The notes: generated by a model not told the origin, from the letters alone. A DNA stretch of 64,000 bases from Acetobacterium bakii (GCF_001263355.1 NZ_LGYO01000004.1:1-64000), one strand, 5' to 3'. Numbered from the stretch's first letter, positions 42,832 through 51,879 are shown. Program-made: numbers and translations.

Positions 42832-43213
42832 ACAGATCTCCGTTCACAACAAATATTTACCCTATAATTTCAACCCCATCAAATAAGAATTTCTTGAAAT
42901 GAATTATCCGAAATCATTCTGATTTTTCATGTTGTTTATGCGTATTTTTTACTGGAAAATTAAGAATATCCGTTTTTTATCTCTTTAGCGACAATTTCTC
43001 GCCACTTTCAATCCTTGTGAACCGTTGCATTTTTAATCATTTGTGTAATTCTTATCTTTTTTTGCTATTATTTTAGAATTCTACCGCCAATAAATTCGTA
43101 ATTTATTGGTCTTTTAAGGTTTTCAGTAAAATATTGACTAACTCAAAGTATAAGTCACCATTATTTATCAATACATTACTCCAATACAGTCATATCAGCC
43201 TCTCAAAACTGTG

Positions 43214-43747
43214 TTACCCTTTTACCTGAGACAATGAAATTGCTGAAGCCGTCCGTTTGTTCGAAACAGAAGTTACCACAGCTTCCTCGGTGACGAGTTT
43301 TAATGAAGCGGTGGGACAGACTTGAATACAGGCAGGTCCCTCCTCTCTTCCGACACAGAGGTCGCATTTATTGGCAACCATTCGGTAACTGTTATCCAAT
43401 TGTTTTTTACCATCACTGGCTAACACCAGATCAATTGCCCCGTATGGACATGCAATCATACAGGTTTTACAACCGATGCATTTATCCTGATATATTACCA
43501 CTGTATTATCGATCATTTCAATGGCTCCCACCGGACAGACATTCATACACGATGGATTTTCACAGTGTTTACATTGTACCGGCACTGTAATAGTTGCTGT
43601 TTTTACAATATCCAGTTTGGGATTAAATACATAGTCGCCGGGTTTCATTTGGAATATTTTTTCGCCTTCGTGCGCGACAACGCATCCGATCATACAGGTT
43701 CTGCATCCAATGCACAAGTCTGGATTGCCTTTTACAAAATAATTCAT
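43214..43747 (-). CDS. hycB1: HycB1-type polyferredoxin subunit
   Basis: A 177-residue protein with four [4Fe-4S] motifs, nearly identical to HycB2 (CIGCRTCMIGCVVAHEG, CKHCENPSCMNVCPVGAI, CIGCKTCMIACPYGAI, CDLCVGREEGPACIQVCP). Its ATG overlaps the stop of the fdhF1 remnant (ATGA). The reading frame is intact although its formate dehydrogenase partner is gone. No promoter of its own was identified, so expression is uncertain. Confidence 0.85.
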   Translation of the reverse strand: MNYFVKGNPDLCIGCRTCMIGCVVAHEGEKIFQMKPGDYVFNPKLDIVKTATITVPVQCKHCENPSCMNVCPVGAIEMIDNTVVIYQDKCIGCKTCMIACPYGAIDLVLASDGKKQLDNSYRMVANKCDLCVGREEGPACIQVCPTASLKLVTEEAVVTSVSNKRTASAISLSQVKG

Positions 43748-44151
43748 ATTCTCCACTCCCTTTTGGCTGTATCAATGCCCATACTTGTTCGAATGCTCTC
43801 GTAGGATTCCTTAATAGACGTCTCGGCCCAGGCCTGATCGTCTATTTTCTCAAGATTAATAGCACAATACTTTGATTCAGGGGTGTTGCTCACTGGGTCG
43901 AGATATGGCACGGTTAATTCGTTGCACGCACCAACCCACCATTGATAGGTCATGTAAGTAGCTCCCTTTTTAACCCGCTCTGTTGGCTTTACTCGGGTGA
44001 TCGTGGTTCCCCGTTTCGAGGATACCCGAATCAATTCACCCTCTTTAACCTTAAGTTTTTCACAATCTTCAGGACTCATCTGAATCCAGCCTGGCTCATC
44101 TTCCAGGTTTGCCAGTGTCCGGCAGTTTCCGGTCATTGTTCGAACCGAATA
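43744..44151 (-). pseudogene. fdhF1: C-terminal remnant of fdhF1
   Basis: About 135 codons matching the last part of FdhF2 (YSVRTMTGNCR, EDEPGWIQMSP, YMTYQWWVGACNELT, LEKIDDQA). Homology ends abruptly at about 44151. Beyond that come about 15 unrelated codons and a stop, then the mobA promoter. The iron-sulfur, active-site and most cofactor-binding parts are missing and no ribosome site precedes the first ATG. It is a 5'-deleted copy of the first formate dehydrogenase gene of the HDCR cluster. Confidence 0.9.
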
Positions 44152-44201
44152 ATCTGATTTCGCAAATTCCTTTTTGTTTATGTAATATTTTCATCTTGCG
44201 C

Positions 44202-44231
44202 TTGACTTCAACACTTCATACTCCTTATAAT
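44202..44231 (+). promoter_or_regulatory. mobA promoter
   Basis: TTGACT (44202-44207), 18-nt spacer, TATAAT (44226-44231). It drives mobA on the plus strand and lies about 50 nt from the point where fdhF1 homology stops. Confidence 0.8.
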
Positions 44232-44291
44232 GAATTCTGAAGAGTAATGCCAATAACCGAAATTATACCTAATTTAGAAAGAGGCTGTTTT

Positions 44292-44873
44292 ATGAAACCA
44301 AATGAAATTTCCTTTATTATCCTGGCTGGAGGCAAAAGCAGACGCATGGGCGTTAACAAAGCGGAACTTGAACTCGATGGTCAGACATTTCTTGAAACCC
44401 AAATTGCAACGGCGCGGTCCATGGGCTTTACTGATATCATCGTTTCCGGCTACCCCCATGACGTCTCATCCATCACACCGGTAATGGATGAATTCACAGA
44501 TCGAGGACCTTTGGGCGGGATGTATTCCTGCTTTAAAGCTGCCAAAAACGAATTTTGTTTTATTATCTGTGTCGATGTTCCCCAGATTGTAGAAAGCACG
44601 GTTCTTTCGATGATGAACTTTCATGAAAAAGAGGGGAATGAAATCACCTTACTGTGTCAAAATGGTAAAGTAGAACCTTTAATTGGTATTTATCCAACCA
44701 GCAGCTATAAAAAAATCTATCCAATAATCAAAGAAAATTCGGCCCCGGTATTTCGTCTGATCGATCAATATGACTACAAGCTTTTTCATGTTGATGACAA
44801 AAGCATTGCAATGGATAACATCAACACCCCTGAAGATTATCAAAAAATCATAAAAAAAGAGAGTAAAAAATGA
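44292..44873 (+). CDS. mobA: Molybdenum cofactor guanylyltransferase MobA
   Basis: About 193 residues. The N-terminal nucleotide-binding motif is ISFIILAGGKSRRMGVNKAE, with GPLGGMYSC and CVDVPQI (the metal-binding Asp). It attaches GMP to molybdopterin to make MGD, needed for the bis-MGD formate dehydrogenase next door. The ATG at 44292 is chosen over an upstream frame to 44247 because the LAGG motif then lies at the usual position and a GAGG site precedes it. Confidence 0.92.
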   Translation: MKPNEISFIILAGGKSRRMGVNKAELELDGQTFLETQIATARSMGFTDIIVSGYPHDVSSITPVMDEFTDRGPLGGMYSCFKAAKNEFCFIICVDVPQIVESTVLSMMNFHEKEGNEITLLCQNGKVEPLIGIYPTSSYKKIYPIIKENSAPVFRLIDQYDYKLFHVDDKSIAMDNINTPEDYQKIIKKESKK

Positions 44874-44890
44874 ATTTTACTCTCTTTTTT
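44853..44890. terminator. Bidirectional terminator after mobA
   Basis: AAAAAAGAGAGTAAAA pairs with TTTTACTCTCTTTTTT. The stem overlaps the last codons of mobA and carries T-runs on both strands. Confidence 0.85.
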
Positions 44891-44922
44891 ATGTTTGTTA
44901 AAATTTAATAACCGAACGACAA

Positions 44923-44945
44923 AGCCATTCAATCTATGAATGGCT
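44923..44945 (-). terminator. Hairpin after tRNA-Sec
   Basis: AGCCATTCA and TGAATGGCT form a 9-bp stem 27 nt downstream of the tRNA-Sec 3' end on the minus strand. The following T content is low. Confidence 0.5.
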
Positions 44946-44971
44946 TAATTTTGGTTATTCAACTACTCAAT

Positions 44972-45068
44972 TGGCGGGAATATGTGGGAATCGAACCCAC
45001 CTAAGCAGCTCTTCACTACTCTTACTGGTTTTGAAGACCAGAGGACACACCAGCACCCATCTACTCCC
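44972..45068 (-). tRNA. selC: tRNA-Sec (anticodon TCA)
   Basis: A 97-nt tRNA on the minus strand. The acceptor begins GGGAGTAG and ends ATATTCCC with G and an encoded CCA. The anticodon loop CTTCAAA carries TCA and is closed by CTGGT / ACCAG. The extra arm is long (about 20 nt) and the T-arm is GTGGG-TTCGATT-CCCAC. It is surrounded by selB, selA and the selenoprotein gene fdhF2. The eighth acceptor pair looks mismatched (G-A). Confidence 0.95.
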
Positions 45069-45133
45069 TTATCAATACATCTGAAAGATGATATCACACC
45101 TCATTTTTTTATGCAAGCACTTCCTCAAAGATC

Positions 45134-45180
45134 AGTGCCCATTTAGGTGGCAATTTTAAATTGTCATCTAAATGGGCACT
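45134..45180. repeat. Long perfect hairpin upstream of tRNA-Sec
   Basis: AGTGCCCATTTAG and CTAAATGGGCACT form a hairpin continued by TG-CAATT / AATTG-CA with a 3-nt loop, about 47 nt in total. No adjacent T-run is seen, so it is not an obvious terminator. It lies 66 nt 5' of tRNA-Sec. Confidence 0.75.
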
Positions 45181-45310
45181 AATCGATTAGTAGGATTTCA
45201 TTTGGTTACTACGTCACCTATTTGAGCATAAATGGTAAAAAGACCCGCCGATCTGCAAAACCCAAGAATAGCACCAGCCGATAAATAACACTTGGGCGAA
45301 AATGATCTGT

Positions 45311-45901
45311 TCATCGACTCACATCTTTTGACAAATTCATACGAATATCTATTTCGTTAATCAGCTCATCGAAATCATCCTGAAAATAGTTTTCAAAAAC
45401 AATATCCGCTTGATCAATGACTTCTTTTGCTGTTTTCTTCAGCTGGTTGTCTTCCGTATTTTTAACCATGACAAACAAACCGGGTTTTACCACTTTTCTC
45501 AGGCTGTTTGATTCACAAACAATCAGTGCATCTTTTGGTATTTTTTTCAGCAGGGCTTCGAATCCTTCGTAAGTATGACTGTGTAATACCTTTAACCAAT
45601 ACACCTTGTCAGCGCCACTGGCCAACAGCATAGATGTATCTTTATTGCCGGACTTGTTTAGCTCTTCTGAAATTTCAAAATCGCCGCTCAGGCTGGAACA
45701 AACACCACAGCCATCTCCACCACGGATACAGCCACCGTTTTTTTTAGCGATGGTTGTTACTTTTACCCCAATCACCGGATATTTTTCTTTGTATCTTTGA
45801 ATAATTGCAACTGCCATGGTTGTTTTTCCGCTGTTTCTGGCGGTTGAACCGATTAAAATCATATTCGGAACATGATGAATTTTGTTTACTATTTTCCTCA
45901 C
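45311..45901 (-). CDS. P-loop protein with cysteine cluster (MobB-like?)
   Basis: A 196-residue protein. Walker A is in ILIGSTARNSGKTTMAVAI (residues ~15-34), with an overall size and fold pattern like MobB or other SIMIBI P-loop proteins. It differs in a cysteine cluster, GGCIRGGDGCGVCSSLSG (residues ~57-74), that could bind a metal or cluster. VIGVKVTTIA and ALIVCESNSLR are further P-loop-family landmarks. Exact family not recognised. Encoded between selB and tRNA-Sec with a small protein upstream, so a role in Mo/Se enzyme maturation is likely but inferred. GTG start. Confidence 0.65.
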   Translation of the reverse strand: MRKIVNKIHHVPNMILIGSTARNSGKTTMAVAIIQRYKEKYPVIGVKVTTIAKKNGGCIRGGDGCGVCSSLSGDFEISEELNKSGNKDTSMLLASGADKVYWLKVLHSHTYEGFEALLKKIPKDALIVCESNSLRKVVKPGLFVMVKNTEDNQLKKTAKEVIDQADIVFENYFQDDFDELINEIDIRMNLSKDVSR

Positions 45902-45914
45902 CTCTTATCCGTTA

Positions 45915-46103
45915 TTATTTAAAGCAGCCAAGTTGACAACCCATAATTTTTATATTTTTTCCATGACAAAATTTCCCAACTTCTGCAACACCAATATTTA
46001 ATTCTTCTGCCGCTTTAAATGCATTTGCGCATTTGATATATTTTCTGTCATCTTTTATTTCACAATATTTCTCAATGATTTCCCTTATATTACTATTTTC
46101 CAT
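45915..46103 (-). CDS. Small conserved-looking protein, CxxxC tail
   Basis: A 62-residue protein, not recognised. It is helical in appearance with ALKAAEELNIGVAEVG-like central heptads and ends KIMGCQLGCFK, a CxxxC pair that could bind metal or form a disulfide. A further Cys lies in VGKFCHGKN. A GGAGG site precedes the ATG. It is 54 nt after selB and 13 nt before the P-loop gene, so it is probably part of the same transcript. Confidence 0.65.
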   Translation of the reverse strand: MENSNIREIIEKYCEIKDDRKYIKCANAFKAAEELNIGVAEVGKFCHGKNIKIMGCQLGCFK

Positions 46104-46157
46104 CTTCCTACCTCCAACCTATAATCAAATTATTGTATATAAGCCTTAAAGGCTACT

Positions 46158-48047
46158 TTATTTATAACGTCTTCTTCCTTCTCCGACTTTCCTGGTAATC
46201 TTCTTTTTATCAAACTCCTCAAGCAAAGCGACCGCATATTTTCTAGAAACCCCCAGCATATCCCGATAATCTCCCAATGCAATTTCATCATTTTTCTCAA
46301 AATGCGCATTTAACAATGCTAATGCCTTTTCATAATATTCTTTGTGGATAAAGTATTTTAAATCCAAAGACACGATGGTTCCAGATTTCTTCAGCATCGT
46401 AATTGCCCCGGTATATTGTTTATTTTTTCCATAATGTTTAGCGAGATCATCCAGTGACGGCGGTGAAAACCCATTGCTTTTATAAAGATCTCCAACCTCA
46501 TTTAATAACGCAGTGTCCGCTTCTTTATAAACAACCGTAAAGTCCGGGAGACTGATGAATTCAGATTCCCAGCGAATTATTTTTCTATCGATAAAATAAT
46601 TAATAATACTGTCAATGGCATTAACCTGCGCTTTTCGTATGAGCTTTCCTCTTACTTCGGCTCTATTCATTCCTTCTTTTAAAGGGTAAGCTTTATGAAA
46701 TTCCCGTAGCAATTTAAGCAGTTTGACTTTCAAGACTGCTAAATATTCCTTTGAAAGATAGAGCGAATCATTCAGTTGAATAATTGCCTTCTCTTCAACC
46801 AGCTTATTCAGCTCTTTTGTAATGGGTTCTTTTCCAATATGATCTCTAATATAGTCAATTGTTCTCAGGTTTTTACTTTGTTCGCAAATTGCCAGGTAAA
46901 CCTTTTCTTTCTTTGTCCCATTTTCTTTAATCGTCATGCTATCAATTACTGTTGGTTGATTTCGTCTGTGTTTTACCGGATTCGCATCCAGAACAACACC
47001 CCCGCCAATGGTTTCAAGGGGCGAGAAAAAACGAATAACAAAGTGATCGCCAACTTTTAATGAAAGCTCTTCCTCAAACCGTAACTGTACATAGGCCGAT
47101 TCCCCGGCTTCCAGTTGATTTTTATCAAGAAGAATAACTTTAGCTAAGAGTTCTTTTGTCCCATGATAAAAATGAACCCTGCTGGCATTTTTTATAGTCC
47201 GTTTAGTACTTTCAAGGATATTGAGTTTTACATCAACCATCATTGTATTTTCCATACTGCCAATTGGAGCGATGGTGTGTCCCCGGGACACCTGGTGTTT
47301 TTTTATTCCGGATATATTCACAGCCACCCGCTGTCCCGCAACTGCCACTTCCACAGGACTCCCATGAACCTGTAAGCTTCGTACTTTAGGCATTTCCAAT
47401 GTGGGATAGAGCATAACATTTTCGCCAACTTTAACACGTCCTTCAATCAATGTTCCAGTTACCACCGTACCAAAACCATCAACTGAAAAAACACGGTCAA
47501 TGGGCAGTCTGAAAGGCGTTGTCAATTTTTTATTTTCCACCTTTCCAACCATCTGTGAAAGCGTATTTTTTAAAAGCTCCAGTCCTTCTCCGGTATGTGC
47601 CGATACGGAGATGATTGGTGCATTTTCTAGAAAACTTCCCTGAAATTTTTCTAGAATTTCACCTTCGACCATTTCAATCCAATCATCATCAACCAGGTCT
47701 TTCTTTGTGATAACAATCAATCCATGTTTTATTTCTAAAAGAGACAGAATTCCGAAATGCTCAATGGTTTGGGGCATTATTCCCTCATCCGCTGCAATGA
47801 TCAGCATTACCATATCAATACCGCCGGCACCTGCCAGCATATTATGAATAAACTTTTCATGTCCGGGAACATCAACAATGCCAACACGATTACCGCAGGG
47901 GAGTTCAAGATGGGCAAAACCTAATTCAATAGTAATGCCACGTTTTTTTTCTTCTTTTAATCGGTCGGTATCAATCCCTGTCAATGCCTTTACTAAGCTT
48001 GTTTTTCCATGATCAATATGTCCTGCTGTCCCTAAAATGATATTCAT
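46158..48047 (-). CDS. selB: Selenocysteine-specific elongation factor
   Basis: SelB, 629 residues. GTPase motifs at the N-terminus: GTAGHIDHGKTSL, DVPGHEKFIHNML, ITKKDLVDD. Two beta-barrel domains follow, then a C-terminal set of winged helices (from ~residue 370) that bind the SECIS hairpin. It brings Sec-tRNA to the UGA of fdhF2. Its length and domain order are normal. It is 14 nt downstream of selA. Confidence 0.95.
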   Translation of the reverse strand: MNIILGTAGHIDHGKTSLVKALTGIDTDRLKEEKKRGITIELGFAHLELPCGNRVGIVDVPGHEKFIHNMLAGAGGIDMVMLIIAADEGIMPQTIEHFGILSLLEIKHGLIVITKKDLVDDDWIEMVEGEILEKFQGSFLENAPIISVSAHTGEGLELLKNTLSQMVGKVENKKLTTPFRLPIDRVFSVDGFGTVVTGTLIEGRVKVGENVMLYPTLEMPKVRSLQVHGSPVEVAVAGQRVAVNISGIKKHQVSRGHTIAPIGSMENTMMVDVKLNILESTKRTIKNASRVHFYHGTKELLAKVILLDKNQLEAGESAYVQLRFEEELSLKVGDHFVIRFFSPLETIGGGVVLDANPVKHRRNQPTVIDSMTIKENGTKKEKVYLAICEQSKNLRTIDYIRDHIGKEPITKELNKLVEEKAIIQLNDSLYLSKEYLAVLKVKLLKLLREFHKAYPLKEGMNRAEVRGKLIRKAQVNAIDSIINYFIDRKIIRWESEFISLPDFTVVYKEADTALLNEVGDLYKSNGFSPPSLDDLAKHYGKNKQYTGAITMLKKSGTIVSLDLKYFIHKEYYEKALALLNAHFEKNDEIALGDYRDMLGVSRKYAVALLEEFDKKKITRKVGEGRRRYK

Positions 48048-48061
48048 TCATGTCTCCAGAT

Positions 48062-49456
48062 TCATTCAACTATTTTTTTAAGCTCTTTCGCAATATATCC
48101 AAGGTCTTTGCTTTCAATGGTTCGCAGATCTAACAAGTAGCGGTTCTTGTTTATTCTTCCGATGATGGGTATTTCAGACTGATGCAGCTGCTTGTCTATG
48201 GCATTCACTGAAAATAGGGTTGTTTCCACTGCTACACAAACACTGGGTATCATCTGGTTAGGCATTGAACCACCTCCAACTTGTCCGAAATCTTCAATAA
48301 TGGTGGCTGTGAGCGTTGGTATATTCTCGAGCAACGCCAATAGCTGTTCTGCTTTTTTTAATAATTCATCCTGACTGATTAAGAGCTTTGAAAGGATTGG
48401 GATTTCTTTTTCTGCAAGGTTCATATCGAAGTAAAGTCTGAGTGTCGCTTCAAGGGCAGCCAGGGTCATTTTATCTACCCGTATGGCTCGAGTTAATGGG
48501 TTTTTTTTCATCATGTCAATATATTTTTTCTTACCCACGATAATCCCAGCCTGCGGTCCTCCTAAAAGTTTGTCTCCACTGAAGCTAATGACATCAATCC
48601 CGGAATTCAGACTATCTGTTATATTTGGCTCATCACTTAAATGATATTCCCCTGCTTTAAAAAACGCCCCGCTGCCTAAATCATAAACCACCGGAATATC
48701 ATTTTTTCTGCCAAGCTCGGCCAATTCGTGAAGTGATACATCTTCGGTGAATCCCATTATTTTATAATTACTGGTATGGACCTTTAAGAGTACCGCAGTT
48801 TTTTCAAAATGAATGGCCGCTTCATAATCTCTTATACGCGTTTTATTGGTAGTGCCAACCTCTACTAATATTGAATTGCTTTGTTCCATTACTTCAGGTA
48901 CTCGAAAAGCTCCACCAATCTCCACAAGCTCGCCCCTTGAAACAATAACTTCCTGATCCTTAGCCAAGGTGTTTAATATCAATAAAACAGCTGCTGCATT
49001 ATTGTTCACAACCAGAGCGCTTTCACAACTGCATAGCTTTCCTAACAGATCGTCAATATGACTATATCGGCTTCCCCGTTCCCCGGTGGCGCAGTTGTAT
49101 TCCAATGTACTATAATTTCTTGCAATATCGTAAACCGCCTGGGCTGCAGTTTCACTGAGAATCGCACGTCCTAAATTCGTATGCAAAATAATACCGGTCG
49201 CATTAATAACCGGTCGCAAACTCATTCTGCTTTCCCGGTAAATTCGCTCTTCAATTTGGTCGACCAATTTTTCGGGATCGATCAACTCTGTCCGATCACC
49301 GGTTACCATAGCATTTCTTTTTTCTTCTGTGATCATTCTTGCACAGTTAACAACAACTGTTTTCCCGTAGTTGGTTATCGCGCGAGTCATTTGGGGGCTT
49401 TTTAAGAGCTCGTCTATTTTTGGTATGGATTTTAGAATATTCATATCCACGGTCAT
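48062..49456 (-). CDS. selA: L-seryl-tRNA(Sec) selenium transferase
   Basis: SelA, 464 residues, a PLP enzyme converting Ser-tRNA(Sec) to Sec-tRNA(Sec) with selenophosphate. Features: ILHTNLGRAILSE, ATGERGSRYSH, ALVVNNNAAAVLLIL, and the PLP-lysine segment ISFSGDKLLGGPQAG. GAGGGTG precedes the first ATG. It shares a probable operon with moeA-mobB-MOSC upstream and selB downstream. Confidence 0.96.
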   Translation of the reverse strand: MTVDMNILKSIPKIDELLKSPQMTRAITNYGKTVVVNCARMITEEKRNAMVTGDRTELIDPEKLVDQIEERIYRESRMSLRPVINATGIILHTNLGRAILSETAAQAVYDIARNYSTLEYNCATGERGSRYSHIDDLLGKLCSCESALVVNNNAAAVLLILNTLAKDQEVIVSRGELVEIGGAFRVPEVMEQSNSILVEVGTTNKTRIRDYEAAIHFEKTAVLLKVHTSNYKIMGFTEDVSLHELAELGRKNDIPVVYDLGSGAFFKAGEYHLSDEPNITDSLNSGIDVISFSGDKLLGGPQAGIIVGKKKYIDMMKKNPLTRAIRVDKMTLAALEATLRLYFDMNLAEKEIPILSKLLISQDELLKKAEQLLALLENIPTLTATIIEDFGQVGGGSMPNQMIPSVCVAVETTLFSVNAIDKQLHQSEIPIIGRINKNRYLLDLRTIESKDLGYIAKELKKIVE

Positions 49457-49514
49457 TTCTAATCACCCTCTCTTTAACACTCCAAATATTCTGGTTGAAT
49501 AGCTGCTTTCTTCA

Positions 49515-49958
49515 CTAGTCCTCAACGTGGAGATAATCACCTTCAGTGATTATCCCACCCATGATGACTTTACAAAAAACGCCATCTTTTGGCATAATAC
49601 ATTCTCCCATGGTTTCATAAATCTGACAGTGATCATGACATTCTTTCCCAATTTGTGTCAGCTCTAAAATAACATCCCCAGACCGAAACTGTGTACCGAT
49701 CGGATAGCTTGTAAAATCGATTTCCTGAACAATCATATTTTCGCCAAAAGCGCCATCTTTTATCTCAGCACCTTTTGCTTTGAATTCCTCAATCTTTTCA
49801 TATGACAGCAAACTCACTTGTCTGTGTGACTTGAAGCTTGCATGTGCGTCTGCTTCAACACCATATTTTTTAATAATCATTGCCTGATGTATATTTCTTT
49901 TAGGAGTGCCTTTATCCACACTTGTGCAAATTGCAGTTATTTTGCCTCTTCTTCCCAT
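49515..49958 (-). CDS. MOSC domain protein
   Basis: A 147-residue stand-alone MOSC protein: ICTSVDKGTPKRNI, EADAHASFKSHRQVSLLS, DGAFGENMIVQEID, ELTQIGKECHDHCQIYE (conserved MOSC cysteine region). The domain is found in Moco sulfurases and carriers; bacterial stand-alone forms are thought to handle sulfur or Moco. The ATG at 49958 fits the GGAGG site. Between mobB (18-nt gap) and selA. Confidence 0.88.
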   Translation of the reverse strand: MGRRGKITAICTSVDKGTPKRNIHQAMIIKKYGVEADAHASFKSHRQVSLLSYEKIEEFKAKGAEIKDGAFGENMIVQEIDFTSYPIGTQFRSGDVILELTQIGKECHDHCQIYETMGECIMPKDGVFCKVIMGGIITEGDYLHVED

Positions 49959-49976
49959 ATATTCCTCCAAAATTTG

Positions 49977-50474
49977 TTATTTTTCACAAGTCCATTCATA
50001 TACGAATTGTGCAATTAAATCGATATCATTTAATCCGAAAACCGGTACTTCACTTTTGGCCATGAGTGGGAGATCCGTCACCATAGCAATCAGCGTATCT
50101 GCATCACAGACACTCGTTTGTGAATTTCCTGACCGTATTATTTCAATCTTTGGATAGCCTGACAGTTTAAATCCCTCCAGCAAAATAAGATCCGCTTCTG
50201 GAAAAGATTGTATCAGCATCGCTTCATTACACTGAGGCATGTCTTTAACAAGCATATACTTGGTATTTGAAAACACTGCCGTGCCATAGGCACCGGATGC
50301 CTTATGGCGATAGGTATCGGTATCTTCATGATCAGCGCTGAAACCATGCCCATCATGCTTGATGGTTGCAATTTTTAAATCAAGTTTGACCAGCTCAGGG
50401 ATGAGTTTTGTAATCAGTGTCGTTTTACCTGAATTTTTAACGCCGCTAATGGCAAGTAATTTAGGAGTATTCAT
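49977..50474 (-). CDS. mobB: Molybdopterin-guanine dinucleotide protein MobB
   Basis: About 165 residues: Walker A LLAISGVKNSGKTTLITKL, ATIKHDGHGFSADHEDTDT and LILLEGFKLSGYPKIEI are MobB signatures. It binds GTP and assists MobA in forming MGD. Several ATGs cluster at the start (50474-50486); GGAG spacing favours 50474. Confidence 0.92.
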   Translation of the reverse strand: MNTPKLLAISGVKNSGKTTLITKLIPELVKLDLKIATIKHDGHGFSADHEDTDTYRHKASGAYGTAVFSNTKYMLVKDMPQCNEAMLIQSFPEADLILLEGFKLSGYPKIEIIRSGNSQTSVCDADTLIAMVTDLPLMAKSEVPVFGLNDIDLIAQFVYEWTCEK

Positions 50475-50520
50475 CATGTTCTCCATTCCACCGCTTTGGT
50501 TGGCATAAACTTAAGAGCAT

Positions 50521-51729
50521 TTATAAAACAATGACCTTAACCATTTCGCCTTTTTTAGTTCCATTGTTTCCCGCTTCAATTTCGACTAAACAATTGCAGT
50601 CTTTCATGGATGCAACCATTCCTGACGCATGGCCGCTCTCCGGCAATTTCACTTTACCGTTTTGATATACTGCCCGGACAAATCGTTTCCCTTTACTTCT
50701 TTTCGAAAAATCTGTTTCCATAGTTGCTGTAGTCGTTGTTGTAAGCAGTGATGCATCCCTTGCCATTTTTCCTAGAACGGGACGTGCCAAAAGTTCAAAG
50801 GTAGCCAGTGCCGCAAACGGATTGCCGGATAAACTGAGTATGGGTATATTTTTATAGGTTGAAAAAATAGCCGGAGTCCCCGGTTTTAGTTTAACCTTCC
50901 AAAATTTTTGATCTGCACCCATCTTTGGTAATACTTGATGAAAAATATCTTTTTCCCCAACCGATACTCCCCCGGTTGTTATCACCAAATCCGCCACCGA
51001 TACTGCCTGCTTAAGCTTCTGAATAACAATATCAACATCATCGCCACTTTGCTGTAAATATACCGGCATGATTGAAAGTTCCTTGAGACGTGCCGCAATT
51101 AAAAACAGATTGCTGTTATAAATCTTTCCAGGGCCTAAATCACTGCCAGGAATAGCCAATTCATCTCCAGTGACAAGCAGGGCTACTTTTGGCTGAGTAT
51201 ACACATTGATGGTGGTGTAACCCATACTTGCTAAAAGTGCAAGGTGAACAAAGTTTAATTTTTCTCCTTTTGAGATTAACCGATTGCCTCTTTTGAAATC
51301 TTCACCAGTATAACAATAGTTTTGAAACGTTTTTAATGGCTCATAAATTTCAACGATATCTTCCCCGTAATTGGTAGATTCCTGCCGGATCACACAGTTT
51401 GCTCCCTGAGGAATCATGGCCCCGGTCATAATCCGAATTGCCTGGTTTGATTTCAAGCGAATATCCGAATAGTCCCCGGCAAAAAGCTTGCCGACAACCT
51501 TCAATTTAACCGGTTTTTCCAGGCTTGCTCCTGTTGAATCCTCGGCAATGAGCGCATACCCATCCACTGGCGATCGATCAAATGGTGGATTATCGAGGGG
51601 GGCAACTACATCCTGGGCTGCAATTCTTGACAATGCTTCTAAGATACCTTTTATTTCAGTAGTTTCTACCTGTTGTACATTTTCAAGCAATATGTCTATC
51701 GCTTGAGTTAATTCAATCCCTTTTAACAT
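50521..51729 (-). CDS. moeA: Molybdopterin molybdenumtransferase
   Basis: MoeA, about 402 residues: LDNPPFDRSPVDGYAL, GAMIPQGANCVIRQE, VALLVTGDEL, VITTGGVSVGEKD, PGTPAIF and LSGNPFAALATFELL are the family motifs. It inserts molybdate into adenylylated molybdopterin. First gene behind a long leader with Moco-motif-like structure; mobB, MOSC, selA and selB follow. Confidence 0.95.
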   Translation of the reverse strand: MLKGIELTQAIDILLENVQQVETTEIKGILEALSRIAAQDVVAPLDNPPFDRSPVDGYALIAEDSTGASLEKPVKLKVVGKLFAGDYSDIRLKSNQAIRIMTGAMIPQGANCVIRQESTNYGEDIVEIYEPLKTFQNYCYTGEDFKRGNRLISKGEKLNFVHLALLASMGYTTINVYTQPKVALLVTGDELAIPGSDLGPGKIYNSNLFLIAARLKELSIMPVYLQQSGDDVDIVIQKLKQAVSVADLVITTGGVSVGEKDIFHQVLPKMGADQKFWKVKLKPGTPAIFSTYKNIPILSLSGNPFAALATFELLARPVLGKMARDASLLTTTTTATMETDFSKRSKGKRFVRAVYQNGKVKLPESGHASGMVASMKDCNCLVEIEAGNNGTKKGEMVKVIVL

Positions 51730-51879
51730 GTTCACACTCTCTCTTCGTCTTTATTATCATTTAGTAGAAACTCATTGAAAAATAAACAAAAAATATACCT
51801 CGCCAACATTTCAATAGAAAAGAAGGCAAGGCATAGCAAAAAAACCATACTTAACACGCAAGTTCACACGCTTGTGAAA

